A stretch of DNA of 64,000 nucleotides from Mycolicibacterium baixiangningiae (GTDB taxonomy: Bacteria; Actinomycetota; Actinomycetes; Mycobacteriales; Mycobacteriaceae), in contig NZ_CP066218.1 in NCBI RefSeq assembly GCF_016313185.1, positions 4,650,001-4,714,000 on the forward strand, read 5' to 3'. The notes beneath the pieces are model-generated. The model made no database searches. It was not told the DNA's origin and worked only from the letters and a program-made list of their open reading frames with translations. Within the stretch, counting starts at the first letter, position 1; every line of letters starts with the position of its first letter. Below, piece by piece: positions 20,504-31,250 of this stretch. The position numbers and the translations under genes are program-made.

Positions 20504-20546
20504 TTCGGTGTAGTTGGTCGCGCTCAGCGCAACCAACTACACCGAA
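20504..20546. repeat. 43-bp near-perfect palindrome downstream of groEL1
   Basis: Perfect 15-base arms TTCGGTGTAGTTGGT / ACCAACTACACCGAA enclose CGCGCTCAGCGCA, whose GCGC-TCA-GCGC extends the stem after one mismatch. It starts eight bases beyond the groEL1 stop and can serve as its terminator, but the length and perfection resemble a dispersed intergenic palindrome more than an ordinary terminator. Confidence 0.85.
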
Positions 20547-20554
20547 GTCACCAA

Positions 20555-22225
<1,671 letters not shown>

Positions 22226-22266
22226 TCACCCGTGACAACGGGGATCTCCGGGGCGGGCACGGGTGA

Positions 22267-22569
22267 TTACTTGTTGACGACAGCCAGCACGTCGCGGGCG
22301 GAGAGGATCAGGTACTCCTCGCCGTTGTACTTGATCTCGGTGCCGCCGTACTTGCTGTAGATGACGGTGTCGCCCTCGGACACGTCCAGCGGAATCCGCT
22401 TCTCGCCCTCGTCGTCCCAACGGCCGGGGCCGACGGCGACAACGGTGCCCTCCTGGGGCTTCTCCTTGGCGGTATCCGGGATGACCAGACCGGAAGCGGT
22501 CGTGGTCTCGGCCTCGTTGGCCTGGACGAGGATCTTGTCCTCGAGTGGCTTGATGTTCACGCTCGCCAC
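22267..22569 (-). CDS. groES: Co-chaperonin GroES
   Basis: Heptameric lid of the chaperonin, 100 residues. Recognised by [13 protein letters not shown], the mobile loop region with [21 protein letters not shown], the roof loop WDDEGEKR and the C-terminal [17 protein letters not shown] 22569 is chosen because it is seven bases from GGAGGG and gives the family length; five extra codons upstream overlap that ribosome site. First gene of the groES-groEL1 operon, with a CIRCE operator about 140 bases upstream. Confidence 0.97.
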   Translation of the reverse strand: MASVNIKPLEDKILVQANEAETTTASGLVIPDTAKEKPQEGTVVAVGPGRWDDEGEKRIPLDVSEGDTVIYSKYGGTEIKYNGEEYLILSARDVLAVVNK

Positions 22570-22710
22570 GATGGAGCCCTCCAACTTTGTTCGGTGTCGG
22601 TCCAGGTAATCCCGGACCGGAATGTTTTTCAGCGTTTACAGATGTCCGGCATGCGTCCGGTCCCGAGCGTCGTCGTCGCGGGTGCCGACACAGGGTTGGT
22701 CGCCTGCCAC

Positions 22711-22737
22711 CTAGCACTCTATACATGCGAGTGCTAG
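22711..22737. promoter_or_regulatory. CIRCE element (HrcA operator) of groESL
   Basis: CTAGCACTC-N9-GAGTGCTAG, 9-bp perfect inverted arms with the canonical nine-base spacer. The right arm is extended into GAGTGCTAGCACTC (22729-22742), itself a perfect dyad. It indicates repression by HrcA and heat induction of groES-groEL1. Confidence 0.95.
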
Positions 22738-22758
22738 CACTCAAGGGTGGGGAGGTGC

Positions 22759-23199
22759 CTATCCGCCGAAGTCCCGCGGGTCGAGGACGAGATGGGCCGA
22801 AATGTCCCCGATCTGCTCGACCTCGACCACGCGTGCGGTGAAGTACCAGCCAGCTCCGTCGCGGCCGAAGGTGTCCTCGTATCTCCCGACCACGATCGGC
22901 TGCAGCGGCACCGTCTCCGTGGCCTGCACCACGCAGAAGGTCGAGCGCGCGGCGGCGGTGTCACCGTCGATCTCCACGATCGGATTGAGCACCAGGTGGC
23001 GGGTGCGTGGGGTGTTGCCGTGCTCGGGATAACGCTTCGTGGTCGCCGCGAACAGGTTCGCGATCGGCCCGGCGCCCTCGACGCCGGCGAACGAACCCCG
23101 GGCGAGCAGTTCGCCGACCCCGTCGAAATCCCCCGCGTCGACCAACTCGGCGTAGCGGTAGAGCAATTCGTGTATCGCGAGCGTGTCGGCGAGTGTCAC
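22759..23199 (-). CDS. SnoaL/NTF2-like domain protein
   Basis: 146-residue protein with the NTF2-like cone fold: [36 protein letters not shown], then [23 protein letters not shown] and the final beta strands with GWYFTARVV. This group includes polyketide cyclases, dehydratases and isomerases, and no catalytic assignment can be made. The GTG at 23199 overlaps the tsaD stop (GTGA), so it is the last, translationally coupled gene of the tsaE-tsaB-rimI-tsaD operon. Longer in-frame starts would run deep into tsaD. Confidence 0.8.
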   Translation of the reverse strand: MTLADTLAIHELLYRYAELVDAGDFDGVGELLARGSFAGVEGAGPIANLFAATTKRYPEHGNTPRTRHLVLNPIVEIDGDTAAARSTFCVVQATETVPLQPIVVGRYEDTFGRDGAGWYFTARVVEVEQIGDISAHLVLDPRDFGG

Positions 23200-24218
23200 G
23201 CCACCTGGCTCCGCACCACGGGCAGCCCCGGATCGCTGGCCGCGTCGAGTGGTGACGGCGCTGCGCCCGCCGCGATCAGATGCGCGGCGAAGGATGCGAT
23301 CATCGCACCGTTGTCGGTGCACAGTCGTGGCCGCGGAATCCGTAGTGTCAGGCCGGCTTCGGCGCACCGCTGGTCCGCGAGCTCCCGCAGCCGTGAGTTC
23401 GCGGCCACCCCGCCGGCGATCAGCAATGTCGAGACGTCGAGCGCCGTGGCCGCCCGCACCGCCTTTCGGGTGAGCACGTCGGCGACGGCCTCCTGGAAAC
23501 CGGCGGCGACGTCGGCCTGCAACGCCTCGGGATGGCTCTCGACGTAGCGGGCGACTGCGGTCTTGAGTCCCGAGAAGCTGAACACGTACGGATCGTCGCG
23601 TGGGCCGGTCATCCCGCGCGGGAACACGATCGCATCGCGGTCGCCCTCCCGGGCGAGGTCGTCGAGCACCTTGCCGCCCGGGTAGCCGAGCCCCAGCAGG
23701 CGGGCCACCTTGTCGTAGGCCTCACCCGCCGCATCGTCGACCGTGCTGCCCAACTCGATGATCGGCTCCCCCAGCGACCGCACATGCAACAGGTGGGTGT
23801 GGCCGCCGGAGACCAGCAGACCCACGCTCTCGGGCAGCGGTCCGTGTTCGTAGACATCGGCGGCCAGATGCCCGCCCAGGTGGTTGACCCCGTAGAACGG
23901 AACCTGCCAGGCGGCCGAATATGCCTTGGCCGCAGCGACTCCCACCAGCAGGGCACCGGCCAGTCCGGGCCCGATCGTGGCGGCGACGACGTCGGGTTTG
24001 CGCACCCCGGCGGTGTCGAGGGCGCGGCGCATGGTGGGGCCGAGCGCCTCCAGGTGCGCCCGCGACGCGATCTCGGGCACGACGCCGCCGAACCGCGCGT
24101 GTTCGTCGACGCTGGATGCGACTTCGTCGGCCAACAGGGTCACCGCACCGTCTTCGGACAGTTCGGCGATACCGACACCGGTCTCGTCGCAGGAGCTCTC
24201 GATGGCCAGGATGATCAC
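23196..24218 (-). CDS. tsaD: tRNA N6-threonylcarbamoyladenosine transferase TsaD
   Basis: Transfers the threonylcarbamoyl group to A37 of ANN-decoding tRNAs (t6A), acting with TsaB and TsaE, both encoded just upstream. The 340-residue Kae1/Gcp protein starts with [17 protein letters not shown]; the iron/zinc ligands are His113 and His117 in NHLGGHLAA, and SGGHTHLL and the late Asp in [10 protein letters not shown] complete the ASKHA site. GTG 24218 overlaps the rimI stop by four bases. A much longer in-frame extension upstream overlaps rimI and is rejected. Confidence 0.96.
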   Translation of the reverse strand: MIILAIESSCDETGVGIAELSEDGAVTLLADEVASSVDEHARFGGVVPEIASRAHLEALGPTMRRALDTAGVRKPDVVAATIGPGLAGALLVGVAAAKAYSAAWQVPFYGVNHLGGHLAADVYEHGPLPESVGLLVSGGHTHLLHVRSLGEPIIELGSTVDDAAGEAYDKVARLLGLGYPGGKVLDDLAREGDRDAIVFPRGMTGPRDDPYVFSFSGLKTAVARYVESHPEALQADVAAGFQEAVADVLTRKAVRAATALDVSTLLIAGGVAANSRLRELADQRCAEAGLTLRIPRPRLCTDNGAMIASFAAHLIAAGAAPSPLDAASDPGLPVVRSQVA

Positions 24219-24691
24219 GGCGCTTCTCGCTTCGCAACGCTCGGGGGGTCTCGTCTCATCGTATAGGCGTCCGCGCCGCTGACCCGGTAGTAGCGTTTGC
24301 GCAGACCGACCCTGGTGAACCCGACGCTCTCGTACAGCGCGATGGCCGGCTCGTTGTCGGTGCGCACTTCGAGGAATATCGCCCCGCCATCGGCGACCTC
24401 GAGCAACTCCTCGAGCATCCGCCGGCCGATCCCGTGGCCTTGATAGGCCGAATCCACTCCGATGGTGTGGATCTCGTATTCGTAGGGCGGTGTGCGCCCC
24501 AGCTGCGCGATTCCTGCGTAGCCGACGACCGTCCCGTCGGCGCGGGCTGCGACGTAGTGGGTGTGCCCGCTCTCGAGTTCGGCGTAGAAGGCGCGCGCCG
24601 GCCACGGGTCGTCGCCGGGGAACAGCTGCGCCTCGAGTTCCGCGCAGCGCGCCGCGTCCGCTTTCGTCAACGCGCCGTAGGTGACGCTCAT
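24215..24691 (-). CDS. rimI: Ribosomal-protein-alanine N-acetyltransferase RimI-like
   Basis: GNAT-fold N-alpha-acetyltransferase, 158 residues. The acetyl-CoA loop is [23 protein letters not shown] at about 75-97, followed by [21 protein letters not shown], the RimI signature. It overlaps both neighbours by four bases (tsaB upstream, tsaD downstream), so it belongs to the t6A operon. RimI of E. coli acetylates S18, while mycobacterial RimI has broader peptide specificity in vitro. The C-terminal tail after the fold is short and charged. Confidence 0.92.
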   Translation of the reverse strand: MSVTYGALTKADAARCAELEAQLFPGDDPWPARAFYAELESGHTHYVAARADGTVVGYAGIAQLGRTPPYEYEIHTIGVDSAYQGHGIGRRMLEELLEVADGGAIFLEVRTDNEPAIALYESVGFTRVGLRKRYYRVSGADAYTMRRDPPSVAKREAP

Positions 24692-25323
24692 CGCTTGGTC
24701 TGCTCCGCGCGCGGCGTCGCGTCGGGGCGGCGCAGGTACAGCGGCACCAACGCAGCGGGTTCCGGTGTCCAGTCGACGACCGCGCGTACCAGGCCGGCGA
24801 CCGTCGGATATTGCGGCCCGATGATGTCGAGGTCGAAAAGCGCTGCGTGATCGGGAGATCCAGCTGCGACCACCGCGCCGGAGGGCACGTCGGCGGGAGC
24901 GTTGACCGCGGGTCCGTCCTGTCGGACGCCGTCACGGTAGCGCGCCCAGTACACCTCGCGGCGACGGGCGTCGGTCACGACGAGCGCTTCACCGGACGTC
25001 TCGATGCCGATGGCGTCGAGACTGCACACGCCGTGCACCGGAATGCCGAGGGCGTGTCCGTACGCGGCGGCCGAGGCCATGCCGACGCGAAGGCCGGTGA
25101 ACGGTCCGGGCCCGCACCCGACGACCACCGCAGCGAGGTCGTCGACGGTGACGCCGGCGTCGTGAACGGCGGCAAGCACATTGGGCGTCAGCCGTTCGGC
25201 GTGCGCCCGCGGGTCCACGGTCACGCGCTCGGCGAGCACGGTGACCCCGTCGTCCCCACGGCGCACCACCCCGGCGGTGACGGCGGGGGTGGCGGTGTCG
25301 ATGGCCAGGACGAGATCGCTCAC
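24688..25323 (-). CDS. tsaB: t6A synthesis scaffold protein TsaB
   Basis: Inactive paralogue of TsaD that forms the core heterodimer with it during t6A synthesis. The 211-residue ASKHA-fold protein starts [20 protein letters not shown] and contains [34 protein letters not shown] 25323 overlaps the tsaE stop (GTGA). It lacks the metal-binding HxxxH present in the downstream tsaD. Homologue of Rv3421c. Confidence 0.93.
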   Translation of the reverse strand: MSDLVLAIDTATPAVTAGVVRRGDDGVTVLAERVTVDPRAHAERLTPNVLAAVHDAGVTVDDLAAVVVGCGPGPFTGLRVGMASAAAYGHALGIPVHGVCSLDAIGIETSGEALVVTDARRREVYWARYRDGVRQDGPAVNAPADVPSGAVVAAGSPDHAALFDLDIIGPQYPTVAGLVRAVVDWTPEPAALVPLYLRRPDATPRAEQTKR

Positions 25324-25805
25324 TGTCGGCTCCACTGCCAGATGGCGGTACGCGCCTCGGTGTCGACCGCACGTTCCAGCCGGATGTCGAGGTGGTTGTC
25401 GGAAAGCCGCTCGGCGACCCCCTCACCCCATTCGACGACGACCACTGCATCGTCGAGGTCGGTGTCGAGATCGAGCGAGTCGAGTTCGGCGAGCAGGTCG
25501 GCGCCGGGGTGGTCGAGCAGCCGGTACATGTCGACGTGCACCATCGCCGGCCGGCCCGGCCGGCGCGCGCGATGCACCCGCGCCAACACGAACGTGGGCG
25601 AGGTGACCGGACCGTCGACGTCCATCGCTTCGGCGATTCCCTTGGCCAGCACGGTCTTTCCCGCTCCTAGCGGTCCGGAGAGCACGACGACGTCACCGGC
25701 GCGCAGCTGGCCGCCCAGCCGAGCGCCCAGCGCCATGGTGTCCTGCGCGGTGGCCAGTTCGGCCGTGCCGCTCTGCCGGTCAACCACGGGACCGCGTCCG
25801 GTCAC
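25320..25805 (-). CDS. tsaE: t6A synthesis ATPase TsaE
   Basis: P-loop ATPase that drives the TsaB-TsaD cycle. The Walker A motif GPLGAGKT is at 44-51; TSPTFVLARVH and HVDMYRL are family signatures, and VVVVEWGEG is the Walker B-like strand. Length 161. The GTG start at 25805 lies 26 bases inside the upstream hydrolase gene, an overlap that couples the two. An internal start close to Walker A would truncate the conserved N-terminal helix, so the long form is kept. Confidence 0.93.
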   Translation of the reverse strand: MTGRGPVVDRQSGTAELATAQDTMALGARLGGQLRAGDVVVLSGPLGAGKTVLAKGIAEAMDVDGPVTSPTFVLARVHRARRPGRPAMVHVDMYRLLDHPGADLLAELDSLDLDTDLDDAVVVVEWGEGVAERLSDNHLDIRLERAVDTEARTAIWQWSRQ

Positions 25806-26889
25806 GCAGCCGCCGTGTCAACGCGACGAGTTTGGACGGGGTGGCCCGCTCGACCAGGCGCACCAGCGCATCGTCGATCTCCTCCGGCTGCTCGAGCTGC
25901 ACGAGATGGCCGGCGCCGGGGACGATGACGAGTTCGCTCTTGGGTAGCGCGGCGGCCATCTCCTGCGAGGACTCCTTCGGGGTGAGCAGATCACGGTCGC
26001 CGCAAGCGATCAGCGTAGGGATCTTGACCAGCGTGGGCAGCGCCGCTGTCTCGTCGTGCACCTCGAGCGCATGCAGGAATTCGACCACGGTGACGATCGG
26101 CGTGTCGTGCATCATCCTCTCGGAGAACGCTACAACGCTCGGGCTGACCTTCTCGTCACCGTAGGACGCGGCGCGCAGGATCGGGCCGATCACCGCGCGG
26201 GCCAGTCCGCGGGTGCGGTGCACGGTCCTAGGGGCATAGCGGGCCGCAAAGCGCACCGCTTCCAACGCCGGGTTTTTCAGGATCTCCCCGAGGGGCGATC
26301 GGTACACGCCCTCGGCGGCGGAGGAGATGATCGCGGCTCCGACGACGCGGGTGGGATAGCGGTCCGGGAACTGCCGCGCGTGCGACAGCACCGTCATCCC
26401 GCCCATCGAATGGCCCACCAGCACCACCGGTCCGCGCGGGGCGACCACCGCCAGCACCGCCTCGAGGTCTTGGCCGAGCTGGGTGACGGTGTAGGTGTCC
26501 GGTGAGGCCGCGCCGGACTGGCCGTGGCCACGCTGGTCGTAGAAGACCATCCGGACCTGCTCGCCCCACTGCTCGGACAGGCGGGCACGCTGGAAGTGGA
26601 AGGCGCCCATGCGCAAACAGAAACCGTGGGCGAAGACGACGGTCAGCGGCGCGTTGGCGGGGCCGACCTCGCGGACGGCCAGCGGCACCCCGTCGGTGGT
26701 GGTGACCACGGAGCTGCGGTCGGCGTCGAGCAGCTCGAAATCCTCGGTCTCGTAAAGATCCTCGTCGGTTACTCGGCGAGTCAGGGAACGGGCGACCGTC
26801 ACTCCCGCCAGGGAGCCGACCGCCACCAGCCCCGCCGCGCCGGCCAACCAGCCGGCATGGCCAAGGCGTCCGATAATGTTGTCGCTCAA
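25780..26889 (-). CDS. Membrane-anchored alpha/beta hydrolase
   Basis: 369-residue serine hydrolase with an N-terminal membrane segment (about 13-33). The HGF oxyanion motif is at 89-91, the nucleophile Ser161 in GHSMGG, the acid probably the second Asp of ACGDRD near 300, and the His in PGAGHLVQ near 327. DQRGHGQS is also conserved. The family includes epoxide hydrolases, esterases and peroxidases, so the substrate is open. It sits between alr and tsaE with overlaps on both sides (4 and 26 bases) in one operon, the same order as in other mycobacteria. Confidence 0.85.
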   Translation of the reverse strand: MSDNIIGRLGHAGWLAGAAGLVAVGSLAGVTVARSLTRRVTDEDLYETEDFELLDADRSSVVTTTDGVPLAVREVGPANAPLTVVFAHGFCLRMGAFHFQRARLSEQWGEQVRMVFYDQRGHGQSGAASPDTYTVTQLGQDLEAVLAVVAPRGPVVLVGHSMGGMTVLSHARQFPDRYPTRVVGAAIISSAAEGVYRSPLGEILKNPALEAVRFAARYAPRTVHRTRGLARAVIGPILRAASYGDEKVSPSVVAFSERMMHDTPIVTVVEFLHALEVHDETAALPTLVKIPTLIACGDRDLLTPKESSQEMAAALPKSELVIVPGAGHLVQLEQPEEIDDALVRLVERATPSKLVALTRRLRDRTRSRG

Positions 26890-28043
26890 CGGCTTTCCTG
26901 CCGGTACGTGCGGACCACCCGACCGCGCGGACTGGTGACGATCTCGTAGTTGATCGTGCCTAGCGTCTCGGCCCAGTCCTGGGCGGTCGGCTCGCCGTGG
27001 GTGCCCGGGCCGAAGAGGACGGCTTCGTCGCCGTCGGTGACGTCGACGGGCCCCGGTCCGAGGTCGACGACGAACTGGTCCATGCAGATCCGCCCGACGC
27101 CCGGACGCAACCGGCCGTTGATCAACACCTGCAGGCGGCCACTGAGGGTGCGGTACACGCCGTCGGCGTATCCGATCGGGAGCAGTGCCACCGTAGTGTC
27201 CCGCTCGGCGATCCAGGTGTGACCGTAGGACACCCCATCACCCGATCGCAGTGAACGAACCTGCGCCACTGGGCATTTCAGCGTCATCGCCGGCCGCAGG
27301 CCCATATCGCCGAACCTCGGGATCGGGGTCTGCCCGTAGACGGCGATGCCGGGGCGGACCATGTCGAAGGCGAGGTCGGGGCGGGTCATCGCCGCGGGCG
27401 AATTGCACAGGTGCGCCATGTCGAACCGCACGCCGGCATCGGCGGCCTGGCGCCGCATGTCGGTCAGCCGCTGCGCCTGCCGGTCATTGGTCGGATGATC
27501 GGGTTCGTCACCGCATGCCAGGTGGCTCATGATGCCCTTGACCCGCACCGCGTCCTCGGCTTGGGCACGGCCCAGCCGTTCGAGCAGCGCTGGGTACTCG
27601 GCGGGGCTGGCACCGTTGCGGCTCAGCCCGGTGTCGACCTTCACGGTCAGGGTGGCGGTGCGTCCGGTCCGGCGCACAGCGTCGAGCACCTCACCCAGCT
27701 GACGCACGGACGACACGGCGAGCTGCACGTCGGCCATCAGGGCAGGGGCGAAATCGGTACCGGGTGCGTGCAGCCAGGCCAGCACAGGGGCGGTGATCCC
27801 ATCGCGCCGCAGCGCAAGCGCCTCGCTGACCGTGGCCACACCCAGCTCTGCCACACCCGCGGCCAGCACCGTCCTCGCCACCTCGGTGGCACCGTGCCCG
27901 TATCCGTCCGCCTTGAGCACCGGCATCACCTGTGCGGCGCCGGCGCGTTCGCGCAGGACGCCGACGTTGTGCGCGATCGCGTCGAGGTCGATGACCGCCT
28001 GCGCGGTGGGGGTCGTGGTCGTCTCAGTTGTCTGCATGGTCAT
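26886..28043 (-). CDS. alr: Alanine racemase
   Basis: PLP enzyme making D-alanine for peptidoglycan. The PLP lysine is Lys44 in [11 protein letters not shown]; the catalytic Tyr of the opposite face is in GVSYGHTW near 280, and GIAVYGQTP and [11 protein letters not shown] are family motifs. Length 385. ATG 28043 follows a GGAGGTG ribosome site; a second ATG two codons later is possible. First gene of the alr-hydrolase-tsaE-tsaB-rimI-tsaD-NTF2 operon, each gene overlapping the next. Confidence 0.96.
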   Translation of the reverse strand: MTMQTTETTTTPTAQAVIDLDAIAHNVGVLRERAGAAQVMPVLKADGYGHGATEVARTVLAAGVAELGVATVSEALALRRDGITAPVLAWLHAPGTDFAPALMADVQLAVSSVRQLGEVLDAVRRTGRTATLTVKVDTGLSRNGASPAEYPALLERLGRAQAEDAVRVKGIMSHLACGDEPDHPTNDRQAQRLTDMRRQAADAGVRFDMAHLCNSPAAMTRPDLAFDMVRPGIAVYGQTPIPRFGDMGLRPAMTLKCPVAQVRSLRSGDGVSYGHTWIAERDTTVALLPIGYADGVYRTLSGRLQVLINGRLRPGVGRICMDQFVVDLGPGPVDVTDGDEAVLFGPGTHGEPTAQDWAETLGTINYEIVTSPRGRVVRTYRQESR

Positions 28044-28121
28044 GTCACCACCTCCAATTGTCCCAGAACCCCGTCACCGGGTTCGACAGCTACCAAATTG
28101 GGTGCCCTTCGCCGGGGGTAT

Positions 28122-28130
28122 TTGTCCACA
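28122..28130 (+). promoter_or_regulatory. DnaA-box-like 9-mer upstream of the HNH gene
   Basis: TTGTCCACA equals the mycobacterial DnaA-box consensus and is followed nine bases later by a degenerate TTGATCCACA. A similar TTATCCACA (9965-9973) precedes the truncated AbiEi-like gene. A single 9-mer can occur by chance, so function is speculative. Confidence 0.35.
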
Positions 28131-28198
28131 GCGACGAGTTGATCCACAGGACAGCTCAAAGCTGCGGATGCGGCGTTCGGACGTCGTACACGCCTGCC

Positions 28199-29848
28199 AT
28201 GATCGAAAGCATGTTCGATGGCTCGTTGCCCGAGATCGCCGACTTCTCCGCGTTGAGTGACGCGGAGCTGATCCTGGCGACCGGGAGCTGGGCGCGCGTG
28301 GAATCCGCCGCCGCCGCCCGCAGACTCGCCGCCATGGCCGAAATGTTCCGCCGCCGCACCGGCCTGGACGCCGCCGTCGACCGGCACAACTGGTTCGTCG
28401 ACCCCGAAGCCTCCGCGATCAGCGAAGTCGCCGCAGCCCAGAACATCACCGAATCACTGGCCATGTTCCAAACCCACCGCGCCGTCATGCTCAACGACCG
28501 CCTCCCCAAAGTCGCCGCCCTGTTCGCCCAAGGGCTGATCAACGACCTGCTCGTCCGCGCGGTCGTGACCCGCACGGCCCTGATCACCGACCCCGACCTC
28601 AGAGCCGCCGTCGACACCGACCTGGCCGCCCACATCCTGCACTGGGGTCCCAAATCGGCGAACAAAACCCGCGAAGCCATCGACGCCATCGTCGAAACCC
28701 ACGACCCGGGGGCGTTGCGCCGCACCCGCAACGCCGAGCAGGATCGCGACGTCGAATTCGGCTTCATGGGTGATGAAGCCGGCTACATGACCCTCTGGGC
28801 GCGCATGTACGCCCCCGACGGCGCCGCCTTCGAACAACGCGTCACCGACATGGCCCACTCGGTGTGCCCCGATGACCCCCGCCCGATGAAGGAACGCCGC
28901 AACGACGCCCTGGCCGCTATCGCCATCGGCACCAGCCTGCGCTGCGAATGCGCCAACCCCGACTGCCCCGCCGCCGACCAGGAGCGACCCACCAAAGACG
29001 TCATCATCCACGTCATCACCACTAACGACACCCTCACTGACGCGCAGAACGGCGAGGCGGAGGCCGAAGTCCCAGTGGGACCGGCCGTTGATCCTGCCGA
29101 GGACGAGCCCGATAGCACCCCGCCGGACGCCGACCCAGGCAATACGACCGACGCTGAGTGCAGGCCGGTGGAGACCGAACCGCTCGCCGATGCCCCGGTG
29201 CAGGACGACTCCGCCGACGCGGCCGGCGAGGCTTCTCCGGCGACCTCCCACGCACCGGCATTCGTGTTCGGCGCCAGCGTCCTCAGCCCGCTGGTGCTGC
29301 CCGCCTTCCTCAACCGCGCGAAGATCCGCCAACTCACCCACCCCGGCGACGCTCCGCCCGAACCCCGCCACCGTCCCTCGACAGCGCTGGACGACTTCGT
29401 GCGCTGCCGTGACCTGACCTGCCGCTTCCCCGGGTGCGACGTATCGGCCTACCGCTGCGACGTCGACCACACCGTGCCCTACCCAGCCGGCCCGACATGC
29501 GCATCGAACCTCAAATGCCTCTGCCGAAAACATCACTTGCTCAAGACTTTTTGGGCCGGCATCGGCGGCTGGCATGACGAGCAATTGCCCGACGGCACCG
29601 TCATCTGGACCTCCCCGAGCGGCCAGACCTACACCACCCAACCCGGCAGCGCCCTGCTCTTCCCCACCCTGTGCATCCCCACCGCACCAGCCCCGGCAAC
29701 GACCGCCACAAAGCGCACCGCCAACAGCGGCCTCAAGATGCCCAGACGCAGCCGCAGCCGCGCGAAAGACCGCGCCTACCGCATCGAAATCGAACGCCGC
29801 CTCAACGACGACCTCGTCGCCGAACGCAACGAGCCTCCTCCGTTCTAG
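28199..29848 (+). CDS. DUF222/HNH endonuclease (13E12 repeat family)
   Basis: 549-residue protein of the mycobacterial 13E12 (REP13E12) family: an N-terminal DUF222 helical domain (about 15-290), a variable acidic linker (about 280-370) and a C-terminal HNH nuclease site with CRFPGCDVSAYRCDVDHTVPYPAGPTC and LCRKHHLLK, containing the CxxC pairs and the DH and HH metal/catalytic residues. The role is unknown; these are abundant, mobile-looking genes in mycobacteria. ATG 28199 is chosen over ATG 28211. It is convergent with gadB, and both stop codons use the same CTAG at 29845-29848. Confidence 0.88.
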   Translation: MIESMFDGSLPEIADFSALSDAELILATGSWARVESAAAARRLAAMAEMFRRRTGLDAAVDRHNWFVDPEASAISEVAAAQNITESLAMFQTHRAVMLNDRLPKVAALFAQGLINDLLVRAVVTRTALITDPDLRAAVDTDLAAHILHWGPKSANKTREAIDAIVETHDPGALRRTRNAEQDRDVEFGFMGDEAGYMTLWARMYAPDGAAFEQRVTDMAHSVCPDDPRPMKERRNDALAAIAIGTSLRCECANPDCPAADQERPTKDVIIHVITTNDTLTDAQNGEAEAEVPVGPAVDPAEDEPDSTPPDADPGNTTDAECRPVETEPLADAPVQDDSADAAGEASPATSHAPAFVFGASVLSPLVLPAFLNRAKIRQLTHPGDAPPEPRHRPSTALDDFVRCRDLTCRFPGCDVSAYRCDVDHTVPYPAGPTCASNLKCLCRKHHLLKTFWAGIGGWHDEQLPDGTVIWTSPSGQTYTTQPGSALLFPTLCIPTAPAPATTATKRTANSGLKMPRRSRSRAKDRAYRIEIERRLNDDLVAERNEPPPF

Positions 29849-31230
29849 TGGGCGAAGGGCTGCACCTCGTTGAAGTGGCCGCCGGGCTTGAGTTCGTCGA
29901 GGTGTTTGAGCACGGTGACCATGTCATCGCGCAGCGAGCGCGCCAGGTCGGCAGAGAAGCCCTCGCGCACCACGACGCGAAGCACGGTGACGTCTTCGGC
30001 GCCCTCGGGCATCGTGTAGGCCGGCACCTGCCAGCCGTAGGAGCGCAGCGTCTGCGACACATCGAATTCGGTGTAACCCGGATCGCCCTTGAGCCGGAAG
30101 CTGACCACCGGAATCGCCCACCCATCGCTGATCAACTCGAAGTGTTCGCCGCCACGCAACTCATCACCCAGCCACCGGGCGGTCTGCGACAGCGACTGCA
30201 TGACCTGCGCGTAGCCGCCGCGACCCAGCCGCAGGAAGTTGTAGTACTGGCCGACCACCTGATTGCCCGGCCGGGAGAAGTTCAGCGTGAACGTAGGCAT
30301 GTCACCGCCGAGGTAGTTGACCCGGAACACCAACTCCTCGGGCAGTTGCTCGGCGTTACGCCACACCACGAAACCGATTCCCGGGTAGGTCAACCCGTAC
30401 TTGTGGCCACTGACGTTGATCGACGCCACGCGCGGCAACCGGAAGTCCCACACCAGATCCGGGTGGATGAACGGCACCACGAAACCACCGCTGGCCGCGT
30501 CGACGTGCACGGGCACATCCACTCCGCCGTCGGCGGCCAGTTTGTCGAGCGCGGCGCAGATCTCCGCGATCGGCTCCAGTTCACCGGTGTAGGTGGTGCC
30601 CAGGATCGCCACCACCCCGATCGTGTCCTCGTCGACCTGGTCGAGCACCTGCTCCGGAGTGATGACATAGCGCCCCTCCTCCATGGGCAGGTAGCGCGGC
30701 TCGACGTCGAAGTACCGGCAGAACTTCTCCCACACCACCTGCACGTTGGAGCCCATCACCAAGTTCGGCGTGCGGCCCTTCCACGCATCGCCGCCCAGGC
30801 GTTGGCGCCACCGCCACTTCAGCGCCAGCCCGGCCAGCATGACGGCCTCACTCGATCCGATCGTCGACACACCGATCGCGCTGTGAGGGTCGTCGTCGCG
30901 CAGATCCTCGGCGTGGAAGAGATCGGCCACCATGCACACACAGCGCTGCTCGATGGCCGCCGTCGCCGGATACTCGTCCTTGTCGATCATGTTCTTGTCG
31001 AACGTCTCGGCCATCAGCTTCTCGGCCTCGGGGTCCATCCACGTGGTGACGAACGTCGCGAGGTTGAGCCGCGAACTGCCGTCGAGCATCAACTCGTCAT
31101 GAATGAACCGATAGGCCGCCTGGGGATCCATCGCCTCATCGGGCAGTCGCAGCGACGGCACCGGCGCCATCGCCATCCGGCCGGTGTAGGCGGGCGAGAT
31201 CTGTGAGACGTGACTGTGTGTACGCGACAT
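29845..31230 (-). CDS. gadB: Glutamate decarboxylase
   Basis: PLP-dependent group II decarboxylase producing GABA and consuming a proton, usually linked to acid resistance. The 461 residues include TIGSSEAVMLAGLALKWRWR, the PLP-stacking HVDAASGGF at 242-250 (Asp244), and the Schiff-base Lys277 in SGHKYG. The start ATG lies 20 bases after the nnrD stop, so it is the distal gene of an nnrD-gadB operon. Homologue of Rv3432c, same position. Confidence 0.96.
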   Translation of the reverse strand: MSRTHSHVSQISPAYTGRMAMAPVPSLRLPDEAMDPQAAYRFIHDELMLDGSSRLNLATFVTTWMDPEAEKLMAETFDKNMIDKDEYPATAAIEQRCVCMVADLFHAEDLRDDDPHSAIGVSTIGSSEAVMLAGLALKWRWRQRLGGDAWKGRTPNLVMGSNVQVVWEKFCRYFDVEPRYLPMEEGRYVITPEQVLDQVDEDTIGVVAILGTTYTGELEPIAEICAALDKLAADGGVDVPVHVDAASGGFVVPFIHPDLVWDFRLPRVASINVSGHKYGLTYPGIGFVVWRNAEQLPEELVFRVNYLGGDMPTFTLNFSRPGNQVVGQYYNFLRLGRGGYAQVMQSLSQTARWLGDELRGGEHFELISDGWAIPVVSFRLKGDPGYTEFDVSQTLRSYGWQVPAYTMPEGAEDVTVLRVVVREGFSADLARSLRDDMVTVLKHLDELKPGGHFNEVQPFAH

Positions 31231-31250
31231 GATTGCGGCCTTTCGCGGAG

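Noticed and set aside
24219..24935. Long N-terminal extension of tsaD
   Set aside because: It would read through rimI in another frame; the GTG at 24218 gives the conserved [12 protein letters not shown] start and the usual length.
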